Assembly: GCA_907165275.2 (NCBI GenBank)
Contig: CAJRBF020000011.1
Span: 1-64,000, forward strand
From: Zygaena filipendulae
Taxonomy: Eukaryota > Arthropoda > Insecta > Lepidoptera > Zygaenidae
Reading direction: 5' to 3'
DNA: 64,000 bases
Under the pieces are notes generated by a model, which ran no database searches, was not told where the DNA came from, and saw only the letters and a program-made list of their open reading frames with translations. The position numbers and the translations under genes are program-made. Shown here one piece after another: positions 44,214 through 56,384 of this stretch. The first letter of the stretch is position 1. Every line of letters begins with the position of its first letter.

Positions 44214-47126
44214 CTAATTAGTGTCGATAGATTACAAACAGACACTTCAATATTATTTAACTGCAAAAATGTAGGTAAAACAGAAAATTAATAACGCAGG
44301 AAAGTAATTTTATGGTGATTACTGAATCGATGGTAAATTAGTAAGTCAGAGAAATAATACAATACCTAATATTAAAGAAAGGTATAGTTTAAAATTGATT
44401 AAGTACACTAAAACACGACATAGAAGACTAAATAAGTCCCGTGAAAAAAAAAAAAAAAATCTCTAAAATAAAGTATAAAAATAGAGATACTACCAGGGTT
44501 TCTTAACCTTTATAATTCATATGATCTGAATAGGGCGTCATCACCAATGTAGTCGTTGATTTATTAACATTCAATTAAGGTTATGATATATCCATTCGTT
44601 GTTTTAATGCATTGACCAAACGTCAATATCGAGGTTTAGAATGTAAACTTACAATAATCATACATGTACTAGTATAGATTTTATTGAAAGCCGCAGGTAG
44701 GTACCGAAAAACGCGTGTCGAGTTAATCTTCGTTATTTCAGTCACCTATGTATTTTGAACTCATCTATTTTGTACTCCGAGCTGGTGGTTTTGTAGATAA
44801 TAATTAACCATAACCGTGTTTGATGTAGGGATCAGTGTAGTATTATCGTTGGCGTTTCGCCAGAATTGAAGAAAAAGAAGAAAATATTGTTATTTTATGT
44901 GCAATAAAGGATTAAATAGTAATAATATTAATAATGATATAGTATAACTTCAGTACACCACTTAGATTCACAACGAGGATTACTTAAACCAAAAAGGACC
45001 TACACAATAGTTTTTTTTTAAATCGCCCAGTGTTCCGTTTCCACTCAATGTAATAAAGGTATTAGAATGTTGTGTTGATGCAAAAGATATCATGTTAGTA
45101 TCACTTTGCCGAGTCGGCAATGGAACGCACACTCTTATAAATCATTAATTTGTCAATCATTATAACAGTAATTTCCAGAATAAATCCAAGTATATTCTCA
45201 TAGTAACAAGAACTAACAGTAAATTGATAATATATATATTGTATACTTCAATTACTCATAATATGAATATTGTGGAGGACCAAGTAGACCCCCTGTCTGA
45301 TAATCCCCCTTTTAATATCCATGCTATTCTTCTTCGACTCTTTATACAGCTCTGTTAGAGTATTACGCTAAGGTGAAGAATATTTGTTTACCATGAAGAA
45401 TAGTAAGGTATTAGTATGGTGTTCAATAAATTACAAACAGAACGAAGAGAGTCCTAACCAATATTTAGTAAACTAGGTACCTATCCTTGAAATATGACAA
45501 AATAAGTTATCGGCTTTAGCAATCTTCGACCATATTCCACAACTTTATAGAATATCATGGCATAGATATTAGGGATAATGTTTTAGAGAAACTATTTAAG
45601 ACAGTAAACAATACTAAAATAAATTCAAAGGACTTTGAGCTTACCCTAGTAAAACTTATCTTCGCAAAGCGTTTATTATCCAAGATAGATAGATACACAT
45701 CACACCAGTAAGTGACATTAAGATATGTTAAATAAACTGAACGAGACAAAGCCTTGTAATAATGTAATAGATAATACCAAATATAAAATATAAGAGTTGA
45801 TTAGGGCTTAATTGCATCAGTATGATACCTTGTGTGTTTACGATTTACTAGCAAAATGACGTAGTTGCCCTGTTGAGCACCCTGTATCTTGTAAGGGCCT
45901 CAGTGAAAAATTTATAGACATGAACGACTACATAATCTACGATGCCTCTTTGGATAAATCATGTCACTGGATTTCGTATAAAATCGAAAATCGTAGTATC
46001 GTTAGATCTATCTTGACTATCAAAGATATTTTGTATAGCTGTTTTACGGCTAAAACGCATTCCGCTTAGCAGAACTCGAACATATTCATGTTATGTAACA
46101 TTAGTAGAAACTAGTAGTACCTACAAAGAAGCGTAGAAAAGTAGACTTAAGCAAACGGGTAACTTTGGACCTATTTTCTTCGTAATGGTGAATTTTAGTA
46201 AAAAGAAAATACGTCTTCATTATTCAGTCTCATAAGACACAGAGAAAATAGTATGATAACTAGCGACCATGTAGGCGGTGTAGGCGCATTACGGTTGCAA
46301 CGAAGCAATTACTCTAACTTTCCCGAAACTCCCCTTGCTGGCACCTCGAATGTATTTCCCACAATATTTCCAAAACTGAAATTTTGAAACAGTGACTGGG
46401 TAGAAAAGTGACCGAACGGCGGCGTTCTACCTACATTCATTATGCCAGTAAATGTATTTGTGCACTATGGTCTTGTGCACGGGACGGGAGTCACCCGGCG
46501 ATACTAGTTTTCATCCTAAACTGAGTTGTTGCCACTTCTATCTATTCTGTGGTAAAAGGTTTGCGGTCAGAATTTAACAACTCTGTCGAGTTATTGAATT
46601 GCAATAATAATCCCTTAATATCTGGGTCACCGAGCTTCGCTCGTTGTGTATAATGCCATCTGTTTTTAAGTAGAAAAGCAAACACTCATTTTTCATTGTC
46701 TGAAAACACGGATGAAGCGACGCTTTCAAAAATGAAACCTAGCTAGATTGATTAATCGCCCCCGAAACCCCCGGCATACTAAATTTCATGAAAATTGTTG
46801 GAGCAGTAGTAACAGTAATAAAATGGAAGAGTTTGTTGTTAACAGATTCTTGAAGTACTTTTCACAAGTAGAACTATTTAAGTTATTTAATTTACTGATA
46901 GCGTAAATTGAGGCAACGAGCCAATGAACTGGTTTATTTATTTGTTTAAGTACACAAAACAGATTGTAGTCATTACGATTTTTACTTATTGTAGTGTATT
47001 ATTATATGTTCCGACCACAAACCAGAGATATGCATACCTAGAAAGACTAAAAATATCGAGCGAAGTACAAAGTAATATTTAAATTTATTTTGATATTTAT
47101 GGATCTCAGAAAAAATAGAACTACAA
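44214..47126. other. AT-rich non-coding DNA
   Basis: No gene, RNA or element found; A/T runs at 44446-44460 and 45011. Scattered short frames without domain features. Confidence 0.5.
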
Positions 47127-47770
47127 TTAGCAAGTGCGACGGAGGTAGTCGTTGATATTTTTTAAGTTTCCCCAAAAATTACAATTAGAAACGTCCACAT
47201 CTGCACCTTTAGCGACGAGCTCATTATATTGGCGACACATCCGTACAACTGGATTGTAAAAAGATGTGTTGTTAATGAATATCCGAAGTGAGAAGGTATT
47301 GGGACGTCGAGAGCGATAATTGGTGTTGAAATTTAAAAGTGATAGGATGTAAAGGCTACCGATCTGGTGGTGTATTATTTTATGTAGCAGGATCTGGTCT
47401 CTACCCTTGCGACGGGTTTCTAAAGAGATCATACCGAATCTGTTCAACCTGTCCCCGTACGTCTGAAGCGATCTTGTGGAATTTATACCTGAAAGTAATT
47501 AACTTTAGACAGCGTTTTTGAACTCTTTCAATTCGGTCAATGTGCACCGTGTAGTAAGGAGACCATACAACCGAGTTGTATTCGAGAGTACTTCTGACGA
47601 GGGTGCAGTAGAGATAAATGATGCTAGCGGGTCTTTTTTTAAAACCTTTGATATGAAGCCCAACAGACTGAGGCTTCTATTAATTACATGATCATAATGG
47701 TATCTAAATGTAAGTTTTTCGTCAAATATTATACCTAAGTCTTTAGCTACCTAAGTCTTTAGCTAACTGG
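47127..47770 (-). pseudogene. LINE (Jockey/CR1-like) reverse transcriptase C-terminal fragment
   Basis: On the minus strand, about 47770 to 47450 encodes the thumb region of a LINE RT (DLGIIFDEKLTF; RSTLEYNSVVWSPYYTVHID; RIERVQKRCLKLITF). It then shifts frame near 47447 to MISLETRRKGRDQILLHKII...RMCRQYNEL, ending at 47127. Palm, endonuclease and gag are missing. At least one frameshift. A dead 5'-truncated copy. Confidence 0.8.
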
Positions 47771-47804
47771 TATTGCTTTGGAATTTTTCTTGTTGTTTAT
47801 GGTT

Positions 47805-47960
47805 AGACCATGGAGCGAGCGTGCTGCCGATGGCTACCTGTTAAATAACACCGCAGTGAGCGTGCTGCCTAAATGTGAAATAATAAACCCCGGAGCGAGC
47901 GTGCGTCCATCGATCAGCATTGGAGCAAGCGCGCTACCTATCGTGATGACAGGACGTTGA
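47805..47960. repeat. Imperfect short repeats with GGAGCGAGCGTGC
   Basis: GAGCGAGCGTGC-type strings recur at about 47813, 47856, 47892 and 47922, roughly 35-45 bases apart. They precede the 68-bp array. Confidence 0.55.
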
Positions 47961-48005
47961 AGTGGGCATCGAATTCGAATCAAAAATGATCTCTGATGAG
48001 CATGG

Positions 48006-48345
48006 GTCAGACCGGGTCCCTTGGTGGGCAAACGGCAGGCTACAACTTGGTGGTGCAAGATTGTGCTGAAAGAGTCAGACCGTGTCCCTCGGTGGGCAAA
48101 CGGCAGGCCACAACTTGGTGGTGCAAGAATGTGCCGAAAGAGTCAGACCGTGTCCCTCGGTGGGCAAACGGCAGGCTACAACTCGGTGGTGTAAGATTGT
48201 GCTGAAAGAGTCAGACCGTGTCCCTCGGTGGGCAAACGGTAGGCTACAGTTTGATGGTGCCAGATTGGGCTTAGAGAGTCAGACCGTGTCCCTCGGTGGG
48301 CAAACGGGAGGCTCGGTGGTGTTGTGTAATATTGAATTAAATCCG
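48006..48345. repeat. 68-bp minisatellite, five units
   Basis: Units start with GTCAGACCG at 48006, 48074, 48142, 48210 and 48278, exactly 68 bases apart; shared core TCCCTCGGTGGGCAAACGG. The last unit is partial and degenerate. Because 68 is not a multiple of three, open frames across it (both strands) are by-products. Confidence 0.93.
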
Positions 48346-49051
48346 ATTGTGTCCCTCTGCAGGCAAACAAATTTGTGAAGAGGCGAGTTTGATGTATTCA
48401 CATGATGGAAGAATCTACAAATGCTTACTTTGATGATCTTAGAACAGTTTAAATCAATAAATTGTTTATGAATGTAACAACAAAATATGTTTCAGTTAAG
48501 TATTATTCTGATGTTTATTTTGTATAGATTTCGTTTTGGATTATGTTTATTTTCAAATTGATTTGTACTTTTGTACTGTTATTAATAGTACTTTATTTAA
48601 AATGAAAATTTATTATATTGATAATTTTAATTTTGCTTCCAGAAATATTTATTTGCAAATATTCTATTTTCTTTTTAGATAGATATTTTGTTTTCTTTTC
48701 TTCAAATTATGAATTAAGTCAAAAAAAAATATAAAAATCTTGTATTAACACATACTTTAAGGCTATTTAATGTACTTAATTAATAATGTTGACATTTAGA
48801 TATTGTCTTAGTCAACGGATAAATTAGTGTAATTTTGTTACCATTACAATGTTCCTAATAATGTTCTTCATAAAATTACTACTTATTGGAGATGTTGTTT
48901 AAAAAAAAAATTAAGGTATTTGATTGTTTAGTTATAAATTTAATTCTTTGTATGGTAAATTGCCCTTTTGTATGGGGTCATACTTTACTGTAGAATGGCC
49001 GAGAGACATTTTTTTTAGGAATGGGGACATTCCATTAACAGAATGGCCGTC
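48346..49051. other. AT-rich non-coding DNA
   Basis: Very AT-rich with poly-A runs (48721, 48900). Near 48995-49050 the string GAATGGCC occurs twice around GGAATGGGGACATTCC. No gene. Confidence 0.5.
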
Positions 49052-49287
49052 TGTTAGCGATTCATATTTTGTATAAAGTCTAGAGGAGTGATGGCCACAT
49101 CACATCCCTCTTGACAGGTGACATAAAACGTCATGTGACGCGTGTTTGGGGTGGAAGCCGTCAACGGTGAGTGAGATCGGCATTATCGTTTGTGGAATTG
49201 GCGCGAGTGCACGCACTCGCGCATTTACTTTGTGATACAGTAAATAAAACAGTTGCTTAATGTATTAATCGAGTATCATTTCTAACA
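49052..49287 (+). repeat. 236-bp LTR-like repeat, copy 2
   Basis: Same ends and length as the copy at 41574; two substitutions. Directly followed by TGTA and then the BEL 2 LTR. Confidence 0.85.
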
Positions 49288-49291
49288 TGTA

Positions 49292-49734
49292 TGTTTGAAG
49301 TATGTCGGATTCCTGCCCAGCACACGGTAGGTAAAGCTCTCCACTAACCTTTGCATCCACCACCACCTGGATAGCAGACCAGCCGACGGACGACGCAACG
49401 ACGGATGATGGCGGGGCTCGTGCACTTGGACGTGAAGTCTCAGACTCTAATTAAATAGTTTATTGAATAGTTAACACCAATCACTGAACTCCAGACACCA
49501 GTGAGAACGTCTCACGTCGAAGAACAGGTACAAGGGTCACGGACGCTTATGAAGTTGCAACAATATCGGAGCACGGCTCACATGTGCACTAGTCGCGGGC
49601 CCAAGGCGTAACTAACTCGCCTCGAACGATGCGCGCCGATAATTGTCGTGCCATTTCAAATGAGGGTAGACACAACAATTAGTGGAGCTCTGTTTTAATT
49701 TCTACCTACCAATAGTAAAGACAAGAATCCAACA
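49292..49734 (-). repeat. 3' LTR of BEL element 2 (single copy)
   Basis: Read on the minus strand it starts TGTTGGATTCTTG after a purine tract (GGTGGGGGGTA, 49735-49745), contains TTCAATAAAC near the middle and ends TTCAAACA. It lies between the BEL 2 integrase stop and the repeat at 49287. No second copy in the window, so the right boundary rests on the purine tract and TG/CA ends. Confidence 0.65.
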
Positions 49735-49909
49735 TACCCCCCACCGAAATCATTATGATGATTTCCCCTAAATGAGTGTCAGAGGTGTGTTGATAAAAAT
49801 ACTTACAACGTGTAAATATAATAAATAAATAGCTAGTGTAAAGTGTAAAACTGTGGAATAACTAACCTAAATTAATTTTATAAACTAAATATATTAAATT
49901 TTAAGGTTG

Positions 49910-50955
49910 TCAATTGGCATACGGCAAGGGACAAATTTTGTTAACAGGACGCTTGTAAAGACTGTTCTGAGTGCGTACTGTAACTACACGAACAACTTTG
50001 TCAACTCCTGGATGAATTTCATGGATTCTACCGAGTGCCCACTGCAAGGGTTTGGTTAAATTAGATTTAAGTAGCACGAGATCACCTACTTTAACGTTGG
50101 GTGGCGACGAAAACCATTTCACTCTCTGCTGAAGAGTGTGAAGATAGTCGTCAGACCAACGCCTCCAAAATGACTGTGTCATCTTCTGTACGGATTGCCA
50201 ACGTGACAATCGGTTCAGAGATATGTCCTGAACATCATATTCTGGAACGGCTAATAGATTGTGACCGATCAAGAAGTGACCCGCAGTTAGAACTTCAAAC
50301 TCATTGGGATTGTCTGACAATGAACAAAGTGGTCGTGAATTCATCACTGCCTCGATTTTACAAAATACTGTTGTAAGTTCCTCAAATGTGAGTACTGTTT
50401 CACCTACAACGCGATACAAGTGATGCTTGGCCGATTTGATACCAGCTTCCCATAAGCCGCATTTGGTGGATTCGTGCGCCAGTCGACACGGCGTGACGAC
50501 AATCCATCAAGAATTCTGTCTTGATTCTCAATGTCATTGAAAAAGTTGCACACTTCCTTCAAATGTTTAGCTGCTGCCACAAAGTTTGTACCGCAGTCTG
50601 AATATAAGCAGCTGCACAGACCCCGACGAGCCACAAATCGGTCGAATGCTGCCAAAAAACATTCGCACGATAGATCAGTGATCACTTCTAAGTGCACTGC
50701 TTTCGTAGCAAAACAAATAAATAAACATAAGTACGACTTATGCTTTGGTGGTGGTTGAAAACCTTGTCTGGTTTGAGTCTCGCTGCAGGTAACGAACCCA
50801 TTGCAGGCTGAGAAACCAATGGACGACATTTAAAACAAACTGAGCACTTCGACAACACTGAGCGAATAGCGTTACGAGCGTTAACAATCCAATAATTTCT
50901 GCACAGAATGCCCTGTAACGTTCGAGGACCGACGTGCAAATAAATTTTGTGAAAG
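49910..50955 (-). pseudogene. BEL/Pao 2 integrase fragment
   Basis: 3' end of a BEL pol on the minus strand. Zinc-finger part near 50800-50950 (HVGPRTLQGILCRNYWIV; KCSVCFKCRP); core in another frame, 50404-50760 (LCLFICFATKAVHLE; YSDCGTNFVAAAKHL). The C-terminal part 49910-50419 is open for 169 codons (AGHFLIGHNLLAVPE, RVKWFSSPPNVKVGDLVLLK) and ends KICPLPYAN. Frame changes near 50410 and 50760. Gag, protease, RT and RNase H are absent; the fragment is cut at about 50955 by unrelated AT- and GC-rich DNA. Confidence 0.85.
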
Positions 50956-51016
50956 TAATTTATTATTAATTTTGTAACGTAAAAATTTTGTAATTTTGTA
51001 ATTTTGTAATTTTGTA
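50956..51016. repeat. ATTTTGTA microsatellite
   Basis: About four copies of ATTTTGTA (50985-51017), at the edge between the BEL 2 fragment and the GC-rich block. On the minus strand this is (TACAAAAT)n, which could be a LINE tail. Confidence 0.7.
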
Positions 51017-51426
51017 GCCTGTTGCACCGACGCCGTCCGCCGCCGTGACGACGTCGGCCGCCGCGACTACTGCTACAGCTCGCTCGGCATCCGAGCATAT
51101 AGTGCCGCAATGCTCGCAAGGGCGTTGCCGTTTGCAACAGACGCCGGCCACCGCCGCGTCGCCGTCCGTTGCCCCCACCGGGTCAGTCGCACCGACGCCG
51201 TCCGCCGCCGCGACGACGTCGGTCGCCGCGACGACCGCCACCGCTCCTCAGCTGAGCGAACCCAGGCGCTACAGCGCCCACAGCTGCTTACCGTCCCCGC
51301 CGAGTCTGTGTTGTCCGCTAGCGACGCCTGTACCCGTCGCAGCGGCAGCAGGATGGTAAAAAAGGATAGCAAGGCTCTTCACCAGGCGCGCCTCCGCCTG
51401 AAGCTCGCCGCCGCTCGTATCGCCGT
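51017..51426. mobile_element. GC-rich LINE-like fragment (ORF1 type), strand uncertain
   Basis: Abrupt GC-rich island. A unit GCACCGACGCCGTCCGCCGC recurs at about 51025 and 51190 (165 bases apart). The plus frame near 51340-51420 (KKDSKALHQARLRLKLAAAR) resembles a LINE ORF1 region. The tail-like repeat at its left edge would instead suit the minus strand. Ends abruptly at the anonymous repeat at 51427. Low-complexity Ala/Thr/Arg frames occur on both strands. Confidence 0.4.
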
Positions 51427-53758
51427 TGTGACGACCCATTTTTTTGGTTATAATTAAAAACTTAAATAATTGTTAAAGTATAGAAGATAATAAAATACAC
51501 CTATAAAATTATATTTAAAACATATTAGAGGACATTGCGGTACAAATTACATCAAAAACAAATTTTAGTACGTTTATCAATAATAACTCTGAAACTGAAA
51601 GAGATAGGACAAAATATTATATGATAGAAAGTGCTTGTATTAGGGAATATCAAATGTATGTTGAATTTCAAGAGTATAGGATCAAGTTGGAAAACACGAA
51701 TCCCCGCCTCAGGCGTCTCAGTGAACGCACCGCCAGTATCCACGAGCCGTATATACGGAGGTAAAAAAATGTCCTGACGACAAAAGTTTGTTGGGAAAGT
51801 AAATTGATAATAGTGTAATAATAAACGAATGCGATGGGGAGGGAACGTCTAAGGGACAATAAATATAATATTATTGCACATTTATCAAACATAAAATTTA
51901 TTTTCTCATACAAATTTTTTAATAAATAATATTCATGCAAAGTACGTCGTGGTCGAGCGGTCTGCGCGCAGAACGATTTATCGGTTTGTGCAAGGATTCG
52001 TACACGCGACCTGAAAGTTTCGTCATTACGTATTGTGTCCTGATTGCGTTGTGCAGAGGCGAGCATGCGCGATTGCGATACTTGGTGGTCGCATGAAAGC
52101 GTATGTGGGCCGATGCGCCTCGTGAACGAGATGCTTTGAGTAGAATATTTGTATTGATTTTTATCATTACAAAAGACGGTTCGTTACGAATAGTCTTGTT
52201 GAGCGAGCGATAGCGCAGAGTGGTTTAATGTTTTTGTACGAAGGTCTGTCAGCTCACTTGACGTCCGTTAGGATATCTCGAGCGTAGACCTAAAAACATT
52301 CGTCACGAGGAAGGATCTTCAAATCACAGTACCAAATAGGCTCGAAGCAAACGGAACTCTAATCTTGAACGGTTGGACATTGCACGTCGCGAGCGTATGA
52401 TGGCGTAGATGGGTAGAAATCCGCGCCTTGAGTCATCTGCGCCGTGACGAGTTTCGTTGTGCGTCTTGTACTTTACCTTGAATAACAACGCCTTCCGTGT
52501 TATTCAATCTACATATCACCGATGCGGCTGACTGGAGATGCCGGCCCTCTCCTACACCAGGGAAGGGTTGTTCGCTCTTCTTTCTGTTTTACCTTTCTTT
52601 TTATGACAAATATTATCGAGGGGCCAATGCGCTCTGTGGCTCGATTGCTGGCTGCGGAGACAGACTGGAGCTACTGTGACTCGCAACCACATGTATGCTT
52701 ACGTAGGTCCCTGCGCTTTGCGATCGAGACCGTTGTGCAGAGGCTGGGGGATCGGCTGTTAGCGACCTCGTCGCTGACGCTAGATTCTCGGCAACCTTTG
52801 TGTTTTTCAACTCGATGTGCTTGCCAATGTTCTGATGTGGCAGAACGAGTTGGATGCCCGAGTAGGTTCACAGGGGAGAGAGAGCTATTCAACTCTACAG
52901 CTACGGCTAGGCTACGGCCTTACTGCTTGCAGTATGACAGAGAGTTCATCAGCTGAAGTTCCAGGTTCCAGGGAGAGATTGGTCTCCGATAACACACACA
53001 TACAATTTTGGATCACTGTGCTGGGGTTTGGTTTGTGGTGGTCCCACCCAACCCTGGTCTTCGGGCTGGCACATATTCAAGGGCTCACCATGGCTCCAAC
53101 GCGGCGGTAGTCTTCGGACTGGGGACGTACAGTCTCCTCACTGGATTCCTGAAATGGACGCTGGTGAATGATCTTAGATGTAACCATCTAGAATGATCCT
53201 CTACCTTGTGAAACAGGTTGGGGGAGGTGACGAAGGCATTGTGCTGGATGGTCATCACCGTGGAATAGCGCAGGAGGGGCTATACCACCTTCTGGCGAAT
53301 ACTTATGTATTAACTGGAAGCCTTACCTTCGGTTTGGCGTCGGGATTGGTTGCAGTGCCAACAATCATTTCACGTAGTACTTGAGGTTCCTGTGGCCAAT
53401 GCTTGCGTCATGCTGAGGGGACAAAATCTGGTCGACCTTGGAATAGAATCGTCTGGGTGGTTTATTATATATATTTATGCGTCCTGGCAATGTCTGAGCC
53501 ATCTGAGCCAGGAATGGTAGCTTTTGACGAGATGTTGACCGGGGTTAAACCGACAAACACAAATTAAACAGATTGTAGGGATAGACAAACATAAGGGTCA
53601 AGATTATTCAAACTTAGCCTACAAGCCAATAGATTAGGCCGGAAAACAAACTAATAAAATAGGACATCGATATAATGTTAGGGAGGCAGGTCGTCACAAA
53701 CAAACTAACAAAACTAGATCATCCACATAAATAGATTAAAAATAGATCATCCACCTAA
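51427..53758 (+). repeat. Anonymous 2.3-kb repeat, right copy (inverted to 28318-30738)
   Basis: Starts TGTGACGACCCAT at 51427; the matching GGTCGTCACA lies near 53688-53697, followed by two GATCATCCACATAAA-type units up to 53758. High identity to the left copy with scattered indels. 51944-52010 (GTCGTGGTCGAGCGGTCTGC...) resembles a tRNA-Ser/Leu 5' half but does not complete a tRNA. Adjoins the BEL 3 protease directly at its right end. Confidence 0.8.
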
Positions 53759-56384
53759 ATCATTGAACCCCCTGGTTCTCCAGTAGCTCAGAAAACACAA
53801 CTAGGGTGGATCCTATCTGGTGAGATTGACACAGCACACCATGAAAATGTTTTAGTAAATATGCACATTGTCACCGAAGAAGAAAACAATTTACTGCGCA
53901 AATTTTGGGAAATAGAATCTATACATACAGATGAATTACATACAATGATGACAGAAGAAGAATCACAATGTGAGAAAATTTATAAGGATACTTATTCGAG
54001 AGATGAAGAAGGTAGATACGTGGTAGCAATCCCCTTTAGAAATGCAAGAATTGATTACGGAAATACAAGGGATATAGCGAAGAAGAGACTGGAGCAATTA
54101 GAAAGAAAATTCGTTAGAGATACTCAACTTAAGGAAGAGTATACTAAAGTGATGATGGAATATTTAGAACTAAACCATATGAGAGAATTAACACAAGAAG
54201 AGACAGATATCAAGGAAAAAACATTTTTTCTACCACATCACGCAGTAATTAGAGAGGATAAAAGCACTTCCAAATTAAGGATAGTTTTTGATGCTTCGAG
54301 TAAGGGACCAAATGGGATGTCCTTGAATGACAACATGTTGGTTGGACCTAAGCTGCAAAAAGATTTACGGCATATTGTAATGGCTTGGCGCAAGCATGAA
54401 ATAGCTATTGTGGCTGATTGTGTTAAAATGTATAGACAAATTAAGGTAATAAACGAACACACAAATTATCAGCGAGTACTTTGGAGAGTAACCAACCAAC
54501 TTCATGAATTTAAACTAACAAGGGTAACATTTGGCACTGCTAGTGCACCATATCTAGCAACCAAAACATTGCAACAATTAGCGAACGATGAACAATTAAA
54601 CTACCCTTTAGCATCACAAATAACAAAAACAGCCTTTTATATGGATGATCTTTTGTGTGGGGCTGATAACAAGTCAGAGGGAGAGGAAATTTACAGACAA
54701 ATGACAGTACTTATGAAGGCTGGCGGATTTCAATTACAAAAATGGGCGAGTAACAACAGCGAGTTTATGAAATTTATCGAAAAGGGCGATTTTGACAACA
54801 ATCAAGCCTACACAATTAAATCTGATGATATTGTAAAACCACTGGGGATAGCATGGAATCGATTAACAGATGAATTTAATTACAAAGTGAACATGCCGAA
54901 TATGGGGACTACTATAACTAAACGATCGGTACTAGCAGATATTTCAAGACTTTTTGATCCTTTAGGGTGGATAGCACCTGTTATCATTGTAGCGAAATGC
55001 ATAATACAAAAACTGTGGGTTGCAGGTGTGAAATGGGACGAAGAAGTTCCTATTGAAATAAAAAAAGAGTGGACACAATACAGAAAAGAGCTATTGAATG
55101 TTACAAGGATTACAGTGGGCAGATGGTTATACACTAACAAAACGGACATAACAACAGAACTTCACGGGTATAGTGACGCATCAATGGTGGCATATGCGGC
55201 TGTTGTCTATGTAAGAGTTGTAAAGGGAGACAATTCAATACAAGTTCAATTAGTTACCGCAAAGACAAAAGTCGCTCCTATAAAAACTGTATCAGTTCCC
55301 AGGCTTGAACTTTGTGGAGCTGTTTTATTGGCAAAATTGCTAAGAGAAGTTGCTACACATTTGGACATACAATTACAGAATATACATGCTTCCACAGACT
55401 CAAATGTTGTTTTGGCGTGGTTAAAAAGTCACCCTAGCAGATGGAAGACCTTTATTGCAAATAGAACCTCAGAAATTATAGAATTCTTGCCTAGTGAACA
55501 TTGGCATCATATAGCTTCTGAGAAAAACCCCGCTGATATAGCTTCACGCGGTGATTCGCCATCATCGCTGAGCGAAAAGAAATTATGGTGGTATGGTCCC
55601 GAGGAACTTATAAGAGAAACTGTTGTATGGCAGACAGTTAAAACAAATAGTACAAAATTAGAAGAGAGAACAGTAAAATTTGTGTCAGCTACTACTACTA
55701 CTACAGAAGATTTTGATTTGTTTGAAAGATATTCTACTTTAACTAAATTAGTTCGCGTTACAGCTTACATTTTGAGAGCTTTTAAAAAGGATAAAAAATT
55801 TAGTAAGCACCTAACCGGAGAAGAGATAAATTTAGCAATGAGGAAATGTATCGTACTAAATCAAAGACGCGAGTTTCCCGAAGAGATAAGGAGACTTGAA
55901 AACGGTAAGCCCTTAAAGATGAAAAGCAAACTTCTACAGCTTAACCCATTTTTGGATAAAAATGGTGTCTTAAGAGTTGGAGGAAGATTGGAGAATGCCA
56001 AGATCCCTGACTGTACCAAACATCAAGTGATATTGGCCGGAATCAGTTCATTTACTAAACTTGTAGTAACAGACAGTCACATCAAAACACTCCATGGTGG
56101 GCCATCACTTATGCTGAGTCATTTAAGACGAAGATTTTGGATAACTCACGCTAAGAGCTTGATAAGAACAGTTGTTTACAAGTGTGTAGTTTGCACTAGA
56201 TACAGAGCTTCTACGGCGTCACAGATGATGGGAGCCTTACCTGAAGTAAGAGTCAAACCTGCCAAACCGTTTTTACATAGCGGGACAGATTTAGCGGGAC
56301 CGATTGATTTGAGATTGTCAAAGGGTCGCGGTTGTAAAACCCAGAAGGGGTATTTGGTAATTTTCGTTTGCATGGTAACGCGTG

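Larger units (their letters stand above)
41574..49287 (+). mobile_element. Possible non-autonomous LTR element (LARD-like, 7.7 kb)
   Basis: Two 236-base direct repeats with TG/CA ends (TGTTAG...CTAACA) lie at 41574-41809 and 49052-49287, differing at two positions. TGTA precedes the first and follows the second, fitting a 4-bp duplication. After the first repeat comes TTTCAGAAGTGCG, similar to the Gypsy primer site. The 7.2 kb between has no pol-like frame and only tandem repeats and a LINE remnant. No clear polypurine tract before 49052. Alternative: two solo LTRs of the same family. Confidence 0.55.

Noticed and set aside
48006..48345. CRISPR-like array
   Set aside because: Units are contiguous with no unique spacers; eukaryotic context.
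48082..48378. 98-codon frame (and a 64-codon minus frame) across the minisatellite
   Set aside because: Artefact of the 68-bp array; the frame rotates each unit and has no sense outside it.
51045..51457. Ala/Thr/Arg-rich frames on both strands as a host gene
   Set aside because: Low-complexity translation of a GC-rich repeat with an internal duplication; better explained as a LINE fragment.
51944..52015. tRNA gene
   Set aside because: Only a tRNA-like 5' half; no proper anticodon stem or T arm pairing can be drawn.
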